A DNA stretch of 64,000 nt from Myxococcus landrumus (GCF_017301635.1 NZ_CP071091.1:3174001-3238000), one strand, 5' to 3'. Positions 8,164-18,245 are shown, counted from the first letter of the stretch. Notes: generated by a model from the sequence alone, not told the origin. Translations and numbers: made by a program.

Positions 8164-9363
8164 ATGAACGCCACCATTTTGCAGCTTCACCACCGAGAAG
8201 CCTTCGAGCGGACCGTGACACGCGCCCTCGCCGCGGGGGCCGGCGCGGGATTGCTGCAACTCGTCACGGCCAAGATTGGAGTGCCGCTGCCCCTGGCGTG
8301 GCTGGTGCCCGCCGCAGTGGTGCTGGCCTGCGCCCAGGGAGACAAGTGGGACCGCGTCCTGCTCGGGGGCCTGGGGTTGGCGCTCACGGCGGTGCCCTAT
8401 TTCATGGGCATGGCCCCGGCGTGGACGGTGGCATGCAGCGCGGCGGCGGCGGGCTCGCTGCTGGTGCGCGCGCGGCTGAACGAGAAGGGCGTGGAGGGAC
8501 AGGTCGCGGAGGCGCGCCCCACCCTCGTGCACCTGGGACTGGGGGCGCTGCTGGGCGCGGGGCTCACCCTGGCGGGTGTGGAGATTGCCCGCGTGTTCTC
8601 CGCGCGGCTGGTGGATCTGGCCACGCCCGCGCTGCTCGCGGCGGGAGCGACGGGGGCCATCGTGGGGCTCTTCGTGGGACTCAGCTCCGTGGCCGCGCAC
8701 CTGGCCCTCACCGCGGACCCAGTGGAGGCGCGCGCCGAGGAGCTCATTCCCCGGCTCCAAGGAGACTTCCGGACGCAGTGCGAGCGCGCCCTCGCGCTGT
8801 ATCGCCAGTGTGGTCAGTCGCTCGCGCTGCTGCCTCGAGAGCCCGCGCGTGAGGAGCTGGCGCGCACGCTGGCGCGCATCACTCGAGACGCGGTGGAGCT
8901 GGCCTCCGAGTGGGCCGGCGTGGAAGCCCAGCTCGAGGAGCGCGCGCAGGCGGAGCTCCTGGCCGAGCGAGAGGAGCTGGAGCGCAGCGCGAAGGCCAGC
9001 ACCGACGCGGTGGCTCGGCGGCAACTCGAGGCAGCGGCGGCCTCGCTCGCGGAGGAAGTGGAGCGGCTGGGTGAGCTGAAGCTGCGGCGCGAGCGAATCC
9101 TCGCGAGGCTGCGCGCGGAAGTGGCGCTGCTCGAGCGTGCTCGCGTGGCGCTGTTGTCGCTGCGCAGTGGACAAGCGCAGCTCAAGGCCGCGGAGCTGTC
9201 CGCGTTGGCTCGGCGCTTCCGCGCGCTGTCCTCGGTTCAGTGGGAAGAAGGGCAGAGTCTGGACGCCGTGGCCACGCAGGCCACCCTCGCCTCCTCGCCC
9301 ATCCAACCCGTGGAGGAGGGGCCTCCAGAACCCGTCGACCCTTCTCGAATTCGCCTCTCGTGA
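8164..9363 (+). CDS. Membrane protein with a cytoplasmic coiled coil, function unknown
   Basis: This encodes 399 residues. The first ~180 contain about six hydrophobic segments (for example LVPAAVVLACAQG and LGALLGAGLTLAGV). The rest is a long Glu/Arg/Ala-rich helical region (about 190-370) with heptad character, such as EREELERSAKASTD, and a Pro-rich tail. No enzymatic motif is seen. The start at 8164 has GGAG upstream at 8155-8158. It is divergent from the oxidoreductase. A long upstream extension of this open frame runs antisense to that gene and is not credible. I do not recognise a characterised family. Confidence 0.6.
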   Translation: MNATILQLHHREAFERTVTRALAAGAGAGLLQLVTAKIGVPLPLAWLVPAAVVLACAQGDKWDRVLLGGLGLALTAVPYFMGMAPAWTVACSAAAAGSLLVRARLNEKGVEGQVAEARPTLVHLGLGALLGAGLTLAGVEIARVFSARLVDLATPALLAAGATGAIVGLFVGLSSVAAHLALTADPVEARAEELIPRLQGDFRTQCERALALYRQCGQSLALLPREPAREELARTLARITRDAVELASEWAGVEAQLEERAQAELLAEREELERSAKASTDAVARRQLEAAAASLAEEVERLGELKLRRERILARLRAEVALLERARVALLSLRSGQAQLKAAELSALARRFRALSSVQWEEGQSLDAVATQATLASSPIQPVEEGPPEPVDPSRIRLS

Positions 9364-9384
9364 GCCGGATTCCCTGGATGTCGA

Positions 9385-9420
9385 GTGCGGGCGGACAGGC
9401 AAAAGGGCGTCCGCCCGCAC
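9385..9420 (+). terminator. Strong hairpin after the 8164 gene
   Basis: GTGCGGGCGGAC (9385-9396) and GTCCGCCCGCAC (9409-9420) form a perfect 12-bp stem with a 12-base loop, 21 bases after the stop. There is no T run. It fits an intrinsic terminator or a 3'-end stabiliser separating this gene from the EAL gene. Confidence 0.6.
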
Positions 9421-9497
9421 GCTGAGTCACAGTTGTTACGGTGGTGTCTGGGCATGAACTGTAGACGTGGGTACCGTCAGGTAACATCTGCCCCGTC

Positions 9498-10700
9498 ATG
9501 ACCCACCCCCTCGTCCGACAGCCCGGTGTGATTCCTCTCTGGTTGTGGAACGGCACCGAGCCTGGGGTGACTTCCTGGTTCCAGCCCATCGTCGATCTGC
9601 GCGACGGCGAAATCATCGGCTACGAGGTGTTGTCGCGCGGGCAAGGCTCACTCGAGTCACCGCATGAGCTGTTCACGCATGCGAGGACCTCCGGCTACAC
9701 GTGGGAGCTGGAGCGTGCGTGCTGGACGTCCGCGCTGCGCAGCATCTCGCGGTTTCCGGAAGAGCTGCGACAAGCACCGTTCTTCTTCAACGTGAGTCCG
9801 GATGTATTGAGCGACCCGCGCTTTGGCGATGGCTCGACGCTGGAGCTGCTGGAGCTGCATGGCTTGGGGCCGCGGCACCTGGTGCTCGAAATCACCGAGA
9901 AGGCGGTCATCGAAGATGGCGCCCTGCTCCAGCGGCTGACACGCGAGTGCTCGGCGCAGGGCTTCGGGCTCGCGCTAGATGATTTTGGCGCGGGGCATTC
10001 CGGGTTGGTGACGCTGGTGCATTGCCTGCCGCGCTTCATCAAGCTGGACCAGGCGTTGGTCCGGGACATCCACCTGCACGACTACCGGCAGCACCTGGTG
10101 AAGTCGCTGGTCGCGTTCGCCTCCAGTGTCGACGCCATCCTCATCGCCGAGGGCGTGGAGACGTGGGAGGAGATGACGGTGCTGCTGCGGCTGGGCATCC
10201 GTCACGCGCAGGGCTATCTGCTGGCGCGGCCGAGCCCCCAGCCCAAGCGTCCGTCCGAATCGTTCGAGACCCGTCGCCGCGAGGCCATGCGGGCCCTGCT
10301 CCTGCGCGAGCACGCGGACGACACCACCGTGGGAGGGCTCGTCATCCGACGGACCACCGTGGAGTCCTCCACCTCGCTCGACGAGGTGAAGAAGCACTTC
10401 CACGACGCGCCGCAGGTGGACCACGTGGTGATGATGGATGGAGCACGCCCCAAGTCGCTGGTGACACGCCGGGGCCTCGCCTCGTCGGCACAAGGCCACG
10501 TGCCCCTGGAGCTCCCGCTCATCGTCGAGGACCAGATGGCCGTGACGGCGCTCGTGGAGCTGGCCATGTCACGCGCCACCGAGGCCGTCTATGACCCGGT
10601 GGTGGTCACCGACGCGCAGGGCGTGTTCCTGGGCACAGTGACGATGAAGCAGGTGCTGCTGCGCGCCAGCGAGCTCGCGGCGCGCCACGAGATGAAGTAG
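9498..10700 (+). CDS. EAL-domain c-di-GMP phosphodiesterase with C-terminal CBS-like region
   Basis: This encodes 400 residues. The EAL domain (about 25-260) has the signature as E43-V-L, the Asn in FNVSPD, LEITEK, DDFGAGHSG with two acidic metal ligands, IKLDQ with the catalytic Lys, and EGVETWEE. All metal and catalytic positions I can identify are present, so hydrolysis of c-di-GMP to pGpG is expected. The C-terminal ~130 residues resemble a CBS pair (TDAQGVFLGTVTMKQVL) that may sense a nucleotide. There is no GGDEF domain and no membrane segment, so it should be cytosolic. A hairpin terminator lies upstream, suggesting its own promoter. The stop is 7 bases from the convergent cytochrome gene. 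Confidence 0.88.
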   Translation: MTHPLVRQPGVIPLWLWNGTEPGVTSWFQPIVDLRDGEIIGYEVLSRGQGSLESPHELFTHARTSGYTWELERACWTSALRSISRFPEELRQAPFFFNVSPDVLSDPRFGDGSTLELLELHGLGPRHLVLEITEKAVIEDGALLQRLTRECSAQGFGLALDDFGAGHSGLVTLVHCLPRFIKLDQALVRDIHLHDYRQHLVKSLVAFASSVDAILIAEGVETWEEMTVLLRLGIRHAQGYLLARPSPQPKRPSESFETRRREAMRALLLREHADDTTVGGLVIRRTTVESSTSLDEVKKHFHDAPQVDHVVMMDGARPKSLVTRRGLASSAQGHVPLELPLIVEDQMAVTALVELAMSRATEAVYDPVVVTDAQGVFLGTVTMKQVLLRASELAARHEMK

Positions 10701-10707
10701 CCCCGCG

Positions 10708-12372
10708 CTACTGCCACGTCAGGTGCAGGCGGCCGTCCTCGAAGATGAGGCCCGCGTCCTCCAGCCCCGTGGAGCCGTTCTCGACGTGCGGCAACACGTT
10801 CTTGGGTGGCGACAGCAGCGTGTCTCGGCCCTTCGCGAAGCCCTGCTCCCGCACCAGCGCCATGTATGCGCGGCCCAGCGCGAGCGCCCGCTCACGAGAG
10901 GGCGTCAGCAGCCACGCGAGGTCCTTGTCTCCTCCAGGCGCGGCTCGCCGCACGGCGGCTTCGTCCAGCGTCCCGTTCGGAAAGAAGCGCGCGAGCAGCT
11001 CGTCATTCGCGCGGAACTCGTCGCCGCCCTTCACGCGCTCGAAGTAGGTCAACACCTCGGGCTTCGCGTGCCCGGCCTGCGGCACATCGGGCAGGCCCCT
11101 CAGGTCTTGATGCCGCCACCCTTCCCTCCCCGGCACCTTGCGCGGAAAGCCGAAGGTCTGGTCCACCGTCACACCGAGATTCGTGTGACAGCCCATGCAG
11201 AACGCGTGTTCCTCCATCGTCTGCACGCGCAGCCGCCCCTTCGAGTCCTCGATGAAGCCTTGCAGGCGCCAGCCGAACTCGTTGATGAGTCCCAGCTCCG
11301 GCGTGCCCGGAAACGCGGGCAGCCGGTTGCGCATCTTCTTCTCCTGCTCCTCCGCGTAGAAGGCCATCACCTGGTCCCCCGCGTACTCCTCGTCCTTGCG
11401 TGAGTAGCGGACCTCCTTCATCCGCGCCGACAACAACGCGGGCGCATCCGGGTCCACGTAGCGCACGGTGTGGAGGAACTCGACGCCTCGCGGATAGAAG
11501 TCGCGCCGCACGGCCACCTTCGCGGCGCCTCCCGCGTAGTACACCGGCAGGCCCCGCACCTCGTCGACGACCTTGGACAGCACCCCATCGCCGTCCACGT
11601 CCACGCCGCCCGCGCGCTCGCTCACCGGCTCCACCCGGCGCCGCGCCGCGCGCACGTCCAGCACCCTCGGGTCCATCGTCATCGCGGCTTCGAGGATGGC
11701 CAGGTTGAGCCGATACACCTCGCGCGAGGGCTTGCCGTCCTTGTCCTGGCGAAAGGCCGCGGGAAGTCGGATGAAGACATCATCCGTGCTGCCATTCGTT
11801 GGCCAGAACGTTCCGAGGAACGGCTTGTAGCGCACCGCCCTCCAGCCACTGCCGTCTCTCGCGAAGCCCTCTTCATCGAACCCACGGGAGAGGTCCAGGT
11901 CGGGCACCCACCCCTTGAAGCCCCCGGGGCGCCGGAGCAACGACTCGCGCAGTGGCGCGTAGTTGTCCTCGCGGATGTACTTCAGCACCTCCCCGTCGGA
12001 GATGTCCGCCATCGCGGCGGAGCGGTCCACGAAGAGGTTGCTCCACTGGTTCAACAAGCCCACGTCGCTGAAGGCGTACTCGGCCTGGAGCGACTCGTCG
12101 TCCATGACGTTGAAGCCGACGCCTCCCGTGTGACACGTCCAGCACGGGTTCGAGACGCCCTCCGTCTTCGTGTAGCACATGGACGGAATGGGGGCCTCGC
12201 GGTTGGCCACGACACTCCCGCTCGCCAGCGCCTGCGCGAGCGGATCAAACGGAGGCTCCACGGTGAGCGTCGACTCACTCCGCCGCCAGACCGCCGCGGA
12301 GGCGAACAGACTTCCCAAGGCCAGGCACAGCAGGAGGGCGCCTCGCGCGACTCCCTTCGAGATGAATGACAT
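10708..12372 (-). CDS. Exported diheme cytochrome c-like protein
   Basis: This encodes 554 residues with an N-terminal signal segment (about 8-28). There are two c-type heme-binding motifs, C77-W-T-C80-H81 and C392-M-G-C395-H396, more than 300 residues apart, so the heme domains are well separated. No peroxidase-type motif was recognised. It starts 30 bases downstream of the PhoX-like gene on the same strand with GGAGGG before its ATG, so the two are probably co-transcribed. A role in periplasmic electron transfer is likely, but donor and acceptor are unknown. Confidence 0.72.
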   Translation of the reverse strand: MSFISKGVARGALLLCLALGSLFASAAVWRRSESTLTVEPPFDPLAQALASGSVVANREAPIPSMCYTKTEGVSNPCWTCHTGGVGFNVMDDESLQAEYAFSDVGLLNQWSNLFVDRSAAMADISDGEVLKYIREDNYAPLRESLLRRPGGFKGWVPDLDLSRGFDEEGFARDGSGWRAVRYKPFLGTFWPTNGSTDDVFIRLPAAFRQDKDGKPSREVYRLNLAILEAAMTMDPRVLDVRAARRRVEPVSERAGGVDVDGDGVLSKVVDEVRGLPVYYAGGAAKVAVRRDFYPRGVEFLHTVRYVDPDAPALLSARMKEVRYSRKDEEYAGDQVMAFYAEEQEKKMRNRLPAFPGTPELGLINEFGWRLQGFIEDSKGRLRVQTMEEHAFCMGCHTNLGVTVDQTFGFPRKVPGREGWRHQDLRGLPDVPQAGHAKPEVLTYFERVKGGDEFRANDELLARFFPNGTLDEAAVRRAAPGGDKDLAWLLTPSRERALALGRAYMALVREQGFAKGRDTLLSPPKNVLPHVENGSTGLEDAGLIFEDGRLHLTWQ

Positions 12373-12402
12373 GCGGGGCGCCCTCCCAAGCTTCGCGTGT
12401 GG

Positions 12403-14742
12403 CTACGGCCAGACGCTGAACTGGTCCTCGCCGGGGTGCTGGACGCTGACGAAGAGTGTCTTCATGTCCGCGCTGAACGCGGGGCCCGTGGCCTCCGCGT
12501 CGCTCGGCATGGACAGCACGCGGAAGGCGCGGCGGAAGTACGCGTTGCCTCGGTGCGCCGGGTTCTGGTTCAGGTAGTAGACGCCGTCCGCCACCTTGTT
12601 GACGCCGAAGTTGCCGTCCGTCCCGAACCACACGCCGCCATCGCGGTCGATGAGCAGGTTGTCCGGCTTGGCGGCGGAGAACTCGGGCGCCCCGCTGGTC
12701 GCCGCGGTCTCGCCCTTCCACACACGGAAGAAGGAGAACGTGCGCGAGCTCGCTGGCGCCGCGCTGTTGGCCTCGCGAATCGCGAAGATGGAGCCCACGC
12801 GGTCCGTCGCGCGGTTCTCCGTGGCGGCGCGCGTCTTCACCGCCCACGTCCCATCCTGCCCGCGCGCGGCCGTGGCGACACGCCCCTGCTGGTCGAGCGC
12901 CGTCGGGTCACCGTGCTCGGTGAAGGCCACGTACAACAGCGGCGAGCCGCTCGGGTCCTTCGGGTTCCACTCCAGGTCCTCGGGGCGGTTGAGCTCCATC
13001 ACGCCCACCTTGTTCGCCGCCGTCCACAGCAGCTTGCGGACCTGGTCATCATCCGTGAAGCCGCCGATGGCGTTGTAGCTGGCGTCGCGCAGCGCGGTGC
13101 CCACCGTCATCGTCGGCTGGCCCCACGCCTCGCCGTTGGGCGCCAGGTCCGTGCTGCCCAGGCTCAGCTCCACCCAGCGCCCCTGCCCCGGCTTCTCGTC
13201 GGTGGGGATGACGCCGCCCACGAGCGAGTCACCCGTGTTGTTGTCCAGGCCCGCGAGGTGCGCGGCGTAGAGCTTGCCCTCGTCGAGCAGCGCGCGAATG
13301 TCCGCCTTCGCCATGCCCGCCCGGTACGGACGGCTGGAGACGAACTTGAAGATGCGGCCACCTCGGCGGTCATCACCGCCGTAGATGACGATGGGCTGGT
13401 CGGCGAGCAGCTTCCAGTTCGCGTCCACGACGATGGCCGCGTTCTCCCAGCGCGCGCGACCCATGACCCCCAGCTTGCGGTGGCCCACGCCCGGCTTCGA
13501 CGCGTCCTTGCCGTACCAGAGGTCCGCGGGCTGCCCCGGGTCCACCTCGGTGAGGAAGCCGTAGCCGTCCTTGAGGTGCGAGGAGCTCGCGTCCTTGCTG
13601 ACCATGTCTCCGGACACCGGCGGAGAGAAGTCCGGAGCGAGCGGCGCGCCGGGCATCATGCCGGGCGCGTTGGCCACCCAGTCATTCTTCCCCGTCCACA
13701 AGCCACCTTCCGGGTCGCCGTAGACGCCCTGCGCGTTCTCCTCTCCCGTGAGGATGGTGCCCCACGGCGTCTGGCCTCCCGAGCAGTTGTTGTGCGTTCC
13801 CGCCACCACACCGGGAGGCAGCGCCGCCCCCGCGTCATCGTGGTCCACGCCCGACAGCGACATGCCCACCACCTTCGCCTGCGTCGCGCTGGTGGCGTCG
13901 TAGCGCACGTTGGTCGCGCTCCGGTCCACGGCCCACTCGCCCGTCGACGGGTCCTGCACGACGCGAATCCAACTGCCGCCCACCTGCTTCTTCCATTCCT
14001 TGTTGTAGGTGGCGATGGCATCGTCCTGCCACGTGGTTCCATCTGTCACCACGTTGGACAACGTGCCGCTGTTGCGAAGGAAGCGGGCGAAGTCCAGGTG
14101 CTGCCCCGTGGGCGCCGTACCGATGCGAGGCTTCGTGCCAGAGATGTACTCGTGGTTGATCCACATCCACCCGGCCGCTCCGCTGCCCTGGTACTGCGGC
14201 GCGTTGCCCTGCGCGCTCCAGCCGTCACCGAAGAACGCGATGTAGTCCACGTTCGCGCCGAAGCGGGCGCCGGACTTGTTGAAGGTGATGGGGTCCATCC
14301 ACTTGATGACCGTGGTGGAGTACAGGCCCGGCACGGTGCGCACCGAGTCCGTGGACGCGGGCGACAGCGGGAAGACGAGGGGCGTGGGCAACGTGCCGGC
14401 GACCACCTGATTCACACGCGCCTTCACGTACTCCGCCAGGTTCGTCGCGCCCGTCCCCAGGTCACCGCGGAACGTCAGCGCGATGACAGATGACAGGGGC
14501 GTGCCCGCCTCCACGCCAGGAGCACGCGCCACGGCGCCAGGCCCCGGCTGTCCCTGCGAGCCCGGCCCTGTGGGACCTGGCGCTCCATCGCGGCCCGGCG
14601 TCCCAGGCTGGCCCGGTGCACCGTCGTCACCGTCGGTTCCTCGCGGGCCGGAGGGGCCTACGTCACCGTCGCACGCGGTGAGGGACAGGGAGCTACCCAG
14701 AAGCATCGCGCCGGTCGCGAGCCGCAGCAGTCGAGAAGACAT
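12403..14742 (-). CDS. PhoX-type phosphatase-like lipoprotein with collagen-like linker
   Basis: This encodes 779 residues. The ATG at 14742 (GGAGG upstream) gives a lipoprotein signal ending LSLTAC. Directly after the lipidated Cys is a collagen-like run of about 11 Gly-X-Y triplets (GPSGPRGTDGDDGAPGQPGT and onward). The rest is a PhoX/DUF839 domain with WINHEY and the signature HNNCSGGQTPWGTILTGEEN, whose Cys and Glu match metal ligands of PhoX alkaline phosphatases. PhoX enzymes are Ca/Fe phosphomonoesterases, normally Tat-exported. This one uses a lipoprotein signal without a twin-Arg motif that I can see. Phosphatase activity is inferred from the signature. Confidence 0.8.
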   Translation of the reverse strand: MSSRLLRLATGAMLLGSSLSLTACDGDVGPSGPRGTDGDDGAPGQPGTPGRDGAPGPTGPGSQGQPGPGAVARAPGVEAGTPLSSVIALTFRGDLGTGATNLAEYVKARVNQVVAGTLPTPLVFPLSPASTDSVRTVPGLYSTTVIKWMDPITFNKSGARFGANVDYIAFFGDGWSAQGNAPQYQGSGAAGWMWINHEYISGTKPRIGTAPTGQHLDFARFLRNSGTLSNVVTDGTTWQDDAIATYNKEWKKQVGGSWIRVVQDPSTGEWAVDRSATNVRYDATSATQAKVVGMSLSGVDHDDAGAALPPGVVAGTHNNCSGGQTPWGTILTGEENAQGVYGDPEGGLWTGKNDWVANAPGMMPGAPLAPDFSPPVSGDMVSKDASSSHLKDGYGFLTEVDPGQPADLWYGKDASKPGVGHRKLGVMGRARWENAAIVVDANWKLLADQPIVIYGGDDRRGGRIFKFVSSRPYRAGMAKADIRALLDEGKLYAAHLAGLDNNTGDSLVGGVIPTDEKPGQGRWVELSLGSTDLAPNGEAWGQPTMTVGTALRDASYNAIGGFTDDDQVRKLLWTAANKVGVMELNRPEDLEWNPKDPSGSPLLYVAFTEHGDPTALDQQGRVATAARGQDGTWAVKTRAATENRATDRVGSIFAIREANSAAPASSRTFSFFRVWKGETAATSGAPEFSAAKPDNLLIDRDGGVWFGTDGNFGVNKVADGVYYLNQNPAHRGNAYFRRAFRVLSMPSDAEATGPAFSADMKTLFVSVQHPGEDQFSVWP

Positions 14743-14909
14743 GAAGCACTTCCTCCAGGGGTCACGGGCCCCCGACACAGAGGGGGTAGGAGCCCGGACT
14801 CATCCTGAGGAGGCCGTGTGGCAGCGGCTTGTTCAGTGCGTCACTTCTTCATCACGGCGGGCTTCGCCACGTCACATGCGGGCAACACCCACGCCCGCGC
14901 GCGGAGAAT

Positions 14910-15457
<548 letters not shown>

Positions 15458-15461
<4 letters not shown>

Positions 15462-15859
15462 GGGTGCTGGGGGTGCAGCGGCTTGTTGAGCAGCTTCTCG
15501 GTGAGCTCGGGGCCCAGGCTGTCGGACATCAGCCGCTCCACCACCGTCTCGAACTCCACCCGCTGCGCATCGCTGCTGTAGATGAAGCGGATGCCCATGC
15601 CCGGCTCGTCGCCGTCCGCCTTGGACCAGACCACCTCGCCCAACAGCTCGAAGGGCGCCTCCCGGTGCGGCACCGTCAGCTTGAAGAGGAAGCGCGTGCC
15701 GATGGGCAGCGGCTTCTTCGTCTTGATGAAGGTGCCCCCCTTGCTGATGTTCTTCGTGTAGTCGGCGAAGAACGAGTTGAGCTTCTTGTAGTCGACCTTC
15801 AGCTCGATGGGCGCGCGCCCGTGCTGGCGGTGCTCGGGACCTGGCTTCTGTTCGGACAT
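15458..15859 (-). CDS. PilZ-domain protein, predicted c-di-GMP receptor
   Basis: This encodes 133 residues that are almost entirely one PilZ domain of the type abundant in myxobacteria. The c-di-GMP-binding motifs are intact: RQHGR fits RxxxR and NISKGG fits N/DxSxxG. I chose the ATG at 15859; a longer frame upstream overlaps the divergent membrane gene and is Arg/Ser-rich without family sense. Its partner is the overlapping DUF192 lipoprotein. The divergent start at 15885 leaves only 25 bases between genes, so both promoters must overlap coding sequence. Confidence 0.85.
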
Positions 15860-15884
15860 GCTGCCCGGGAGTATAGGTGAGGCC

Positions 15885-18245
15885 ATGGAGCAAGTCCTCA
15901 CCCGTGCCCGCGCTCTCTTGCGCCGCCCGGCCGTTCTGGCCCTCCTGCTCCTGCTGGCGGGCGGGGGCTCGGCGCTCATCTTCCTACCTCTCTTCGGAAT
16001 CCCGGGCTTCGAGCTGGGCCTGGCCCTGGCCATCGCCGTGGGCCTGCTCGGAGGGGGCACGGGCGTCGCCTCGGCCCTCCAGGAGCGCCGCATCCTGCTC
16101 TCCCAGGAGCCCCGGCCCGCCCAGTCCCTCCGCCCGGAGCGCCCCGGCACCGCCGTGGGACGCGCCCTGGGCACCGCCCTGCTCCTCAACGTGGCCGCGC
16201 TCGTCCCGCCCCTCGTCGCCTCCACCGTCTTCGCGTGGCTGCGCACCGAGTGCAATCCGTTCGAGCTGGTCGGTTTCTACCCCATGCTCACCCTCCCCTC
16301 GGCCGCGCTGGCGTCCGCCGCGGGAGTCCTCTGCGGATTCCGGGCCCGGAGCCCCCTCCGGGGGGTGGGACTGTACGGGCTGCTCGTCCTGCTCTCGCTC
16401 ATCCCCACCGTGTGGCCCATCGTCGCGGGCCCGCAGGTCTACGCCTTCAACCACTTCCTGGGTCACCTCCCGGGCCCCCTCTACGACGAGGCCCTGGTCC
16501 TGACGCCCGCCCTGGCGTGGTTCCGGCTGGAGACGCTGCTGTGGGTGTGGCTGTTCGCGGCGGCCACCACCGCGACGCTGAGCGTCACCTCCGGCACCGT
16601 GGGCCGCGCGGGCCTGCGCCCCTGGGCCCTCTTGTGGCTCCTCCTTCCGCTGGGGGGCATCGTCATGCTGGAGGCGAAGGGCCCCCAGCTTCGCACCCGG
16701 ATGACGGACGCGTACCTGGCCGAGACGCTGGGCGGCGTGCGCGACACGGAGCACTTCCGGCTCCACTACCCTCGGGGCAAGTCGAGCGAGGACGTGGACC
16801 GGTTCGCCCGGGACCTGGAGTTCCGCTGGATGCAGGTCCACCGCTTCCTGGGTGTGGCCCCCACCGAGCGCATCCGCGTGTGGCTCTATCGCAACGAGGA
16901 GGAGAAGCAGAGCCTCGTGGGCGCGGGCCGCACGCAGTACGCCAAGCCCTGGCGCCACGAGCTGCACATCCAGGACAAGCCCTTCCCCCACTCCACGCTG
17001 CACCACGAGCTGGCGCACGTCATGGCCGCCCCCGCGGGCAGCGGCCCCTTCCGCGTCACCACGCGGCTGGGCGTGTGGCCCCTCATGGGCGTCATCGAGG
17101 GACTCGCCGTCGCGGCGGACGGACCCGCCCAGGGAGACCTCACGCTGCACCAGTGGGCCGCGGGCATGCGCCGCCAGAAGCTGGCACCCGACATGCGCAA
17201 GCTGATGGGGCCGGAGGGCTTCTACCAATCCGCGCCCGCGCGCGCGTACACCGTGGCCGGCTCCTTCCTGCTGTACCTGGCGGACACCTACGGTGCCGAC
17301 CGGCTCCGCGCGCTCTACGCCCACGCGGACTTCCAGGACGCCTATGGGCGCCCGCTGGGGGAGCTGGTCTCCGAGTGGGAAGCCCATGTCGACGCCCTCC
17401 CGCTGGACGAGGCCGCCATCGCCCGCGCCTTCGCGCGCTTCCGCACTGGCAGCCTCTTCAGCCGCGCCTGCGCCCGCGAGGTGGCCCGACTCACCGAGTC
17501 CGCCCGCTCCACCCTGGCGACGGCCCCCGCGGAGGCGCTGGAGAGCTACACCCGCGCCGCGGCGCTCCAGCCGGAGGAGCCCTCGTTCCAGATGGGGGAG
17601 GCCGCCGCGCTGTCCTCCCTGGAGCGCTACGACGAGGCCACCGCCGTGCTCTCCACCCTCGCCCAGCAGGTGAAGGGACAAAAAGTCACGGAGGCGGAGG
17701 TGGCCATGGCCCGCGCGGACGTCGAGTCCCGCCGCGAGCAGCCCTCCCAGGCCCGCGTGTACCTGGACACCGTGCTGGCCCTGGACGCCACACCCGAGCT
17801 GACGCGCACGGCCCTGGTGAAGCTCGCCGCGCTGGAGTCCACCGCGCGGCGCGAGGCCATCGACGCGTACTTCCTCGCGCCCCGCGAGGAGCTGCGCCTG
17901 TTGATGCTCGCGCGCGCGCTCCAGGCCGTCCCCTCGGACCCGTACCTGAACTACCTGCTGGGCCGCCGCCTCCAGCAGGTGGGCTCGCCCTTCCTCGCGG
18001 GTGAGTACCTCCAGCGCGCCCTGGCGGATGAGACACTGCCCCCGGCCTTGCGCCGCGAGGCCCTGCGCGTGAAGGTGGAGGCGGCCTATCTCTCCGGGGA
18101 CTGCGGCGCGGTGCGCCACGAAGTCGGTGTCCTTCCGGACTTCGGAACCGCCTTCAAGGCCACGGCCCTGGAGTGGATGGAGCGGTGTGATTTCGAGGAG
18201 AAGACCTTCCGGGGGCCTCTCGTGCCACGACAGGCTTTCCGCTAG
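15885..18245 (+). CDS. Polytopic membrane protein with HExxH metallopeptidase domain and TPR tail
   Basis: This encodes 786 residues. About eight hydrophobic segments fill the first ~270. A gluzincin-like domain follows with H374-E-L-A-H378 and a downstream Glu-rich region (GVIEGLAVAADG) that may supply the third zinc ligand. The C-terminal ~250 residues are TPR-like helices (LESYTRAAALQPEEPSFQMG). Topology suggests the protease domain and TPRs lie on the periplasmic side. The substrate is unknown. The ATG at 15885 follows AGGTGAGG. I do not recognise a named gene. Confidence 0.68.
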   Translation: MEQVLTRARALLRRPAVLALLLLLAGGGSALIFLPLFGIPGFELGLALAIAVGLLGGGTGVASALQERRILLSQEPRPAQSLRPERPGTAVGRALGTALLLNVAALVPPLVASTVFAWLRTECNPFELVGFYPMLTLPSAALASAAGVLCGFRARSPLRGVGLYGLLVLLSLIPTVWPIVAGPQVYAFNHFLGHLPGPLYDEALVLTPALAWFRLETLLWVWLFAAATTATLSVTSGTVGRAGLRPWALLWLLLPLGGIVMLEAKGPQLRTRMTDAYLAETLGGVRDTEHFRLHYPRGKSSEDVDRFARDLEFRWMQVHRFLGVAPTERIRVWLYRNEEEKQSLVGAGRTQYAKPWRHELHIQDKPFPHSTLHHELAHVMAAPAGSGPFRVTTRLGVWPLMGVIEGLAVAADGPAQGDLTLHQWAAGMRRQKLAPDMRKLMGPEGFYQSAPARAYTVAGSFLLYLADTYGADRLRALYAHADFQDAYGRPLGELVSEWEAHVDALPLDEAAIARAFARFRTGSLFSRACAREVARLTESARSTLATAPAEALESYTRAAALQPEEPSFQMGEAAALSSLERYDEATAVLSTLAQQVKGQKVTEAEVAMARADVESRREQPSQARVYLDTVLALDATPELTRTALVKLAALESTARREAIDAYFLAPREELRLLMLARALQAVPSDPYLNYLLGRRLQQVGSPFLAGEYLQRALADETLPPALRREALRVKVEAAYLSGDCGAVRHEVGVLPDFGTAFKATALEWMERCDFEEKTFRGPLVPRQAFR

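Noticed and set aside
9421..9497. The leader of the EAL gene was inspected for a c-di-GMP riboswitch.
   Set aside because: The conserved GEMM core and tetraloop pattern are not seen and the leader is too short.
12397..14493. A 698-codon plus-strand open frame opposite the PhoX-like gene.
   Set aside because: It is antisense to a gene with clear family motifs and its product is Arg/His/Val-rich without domains. This is a high-GC shadow frame.
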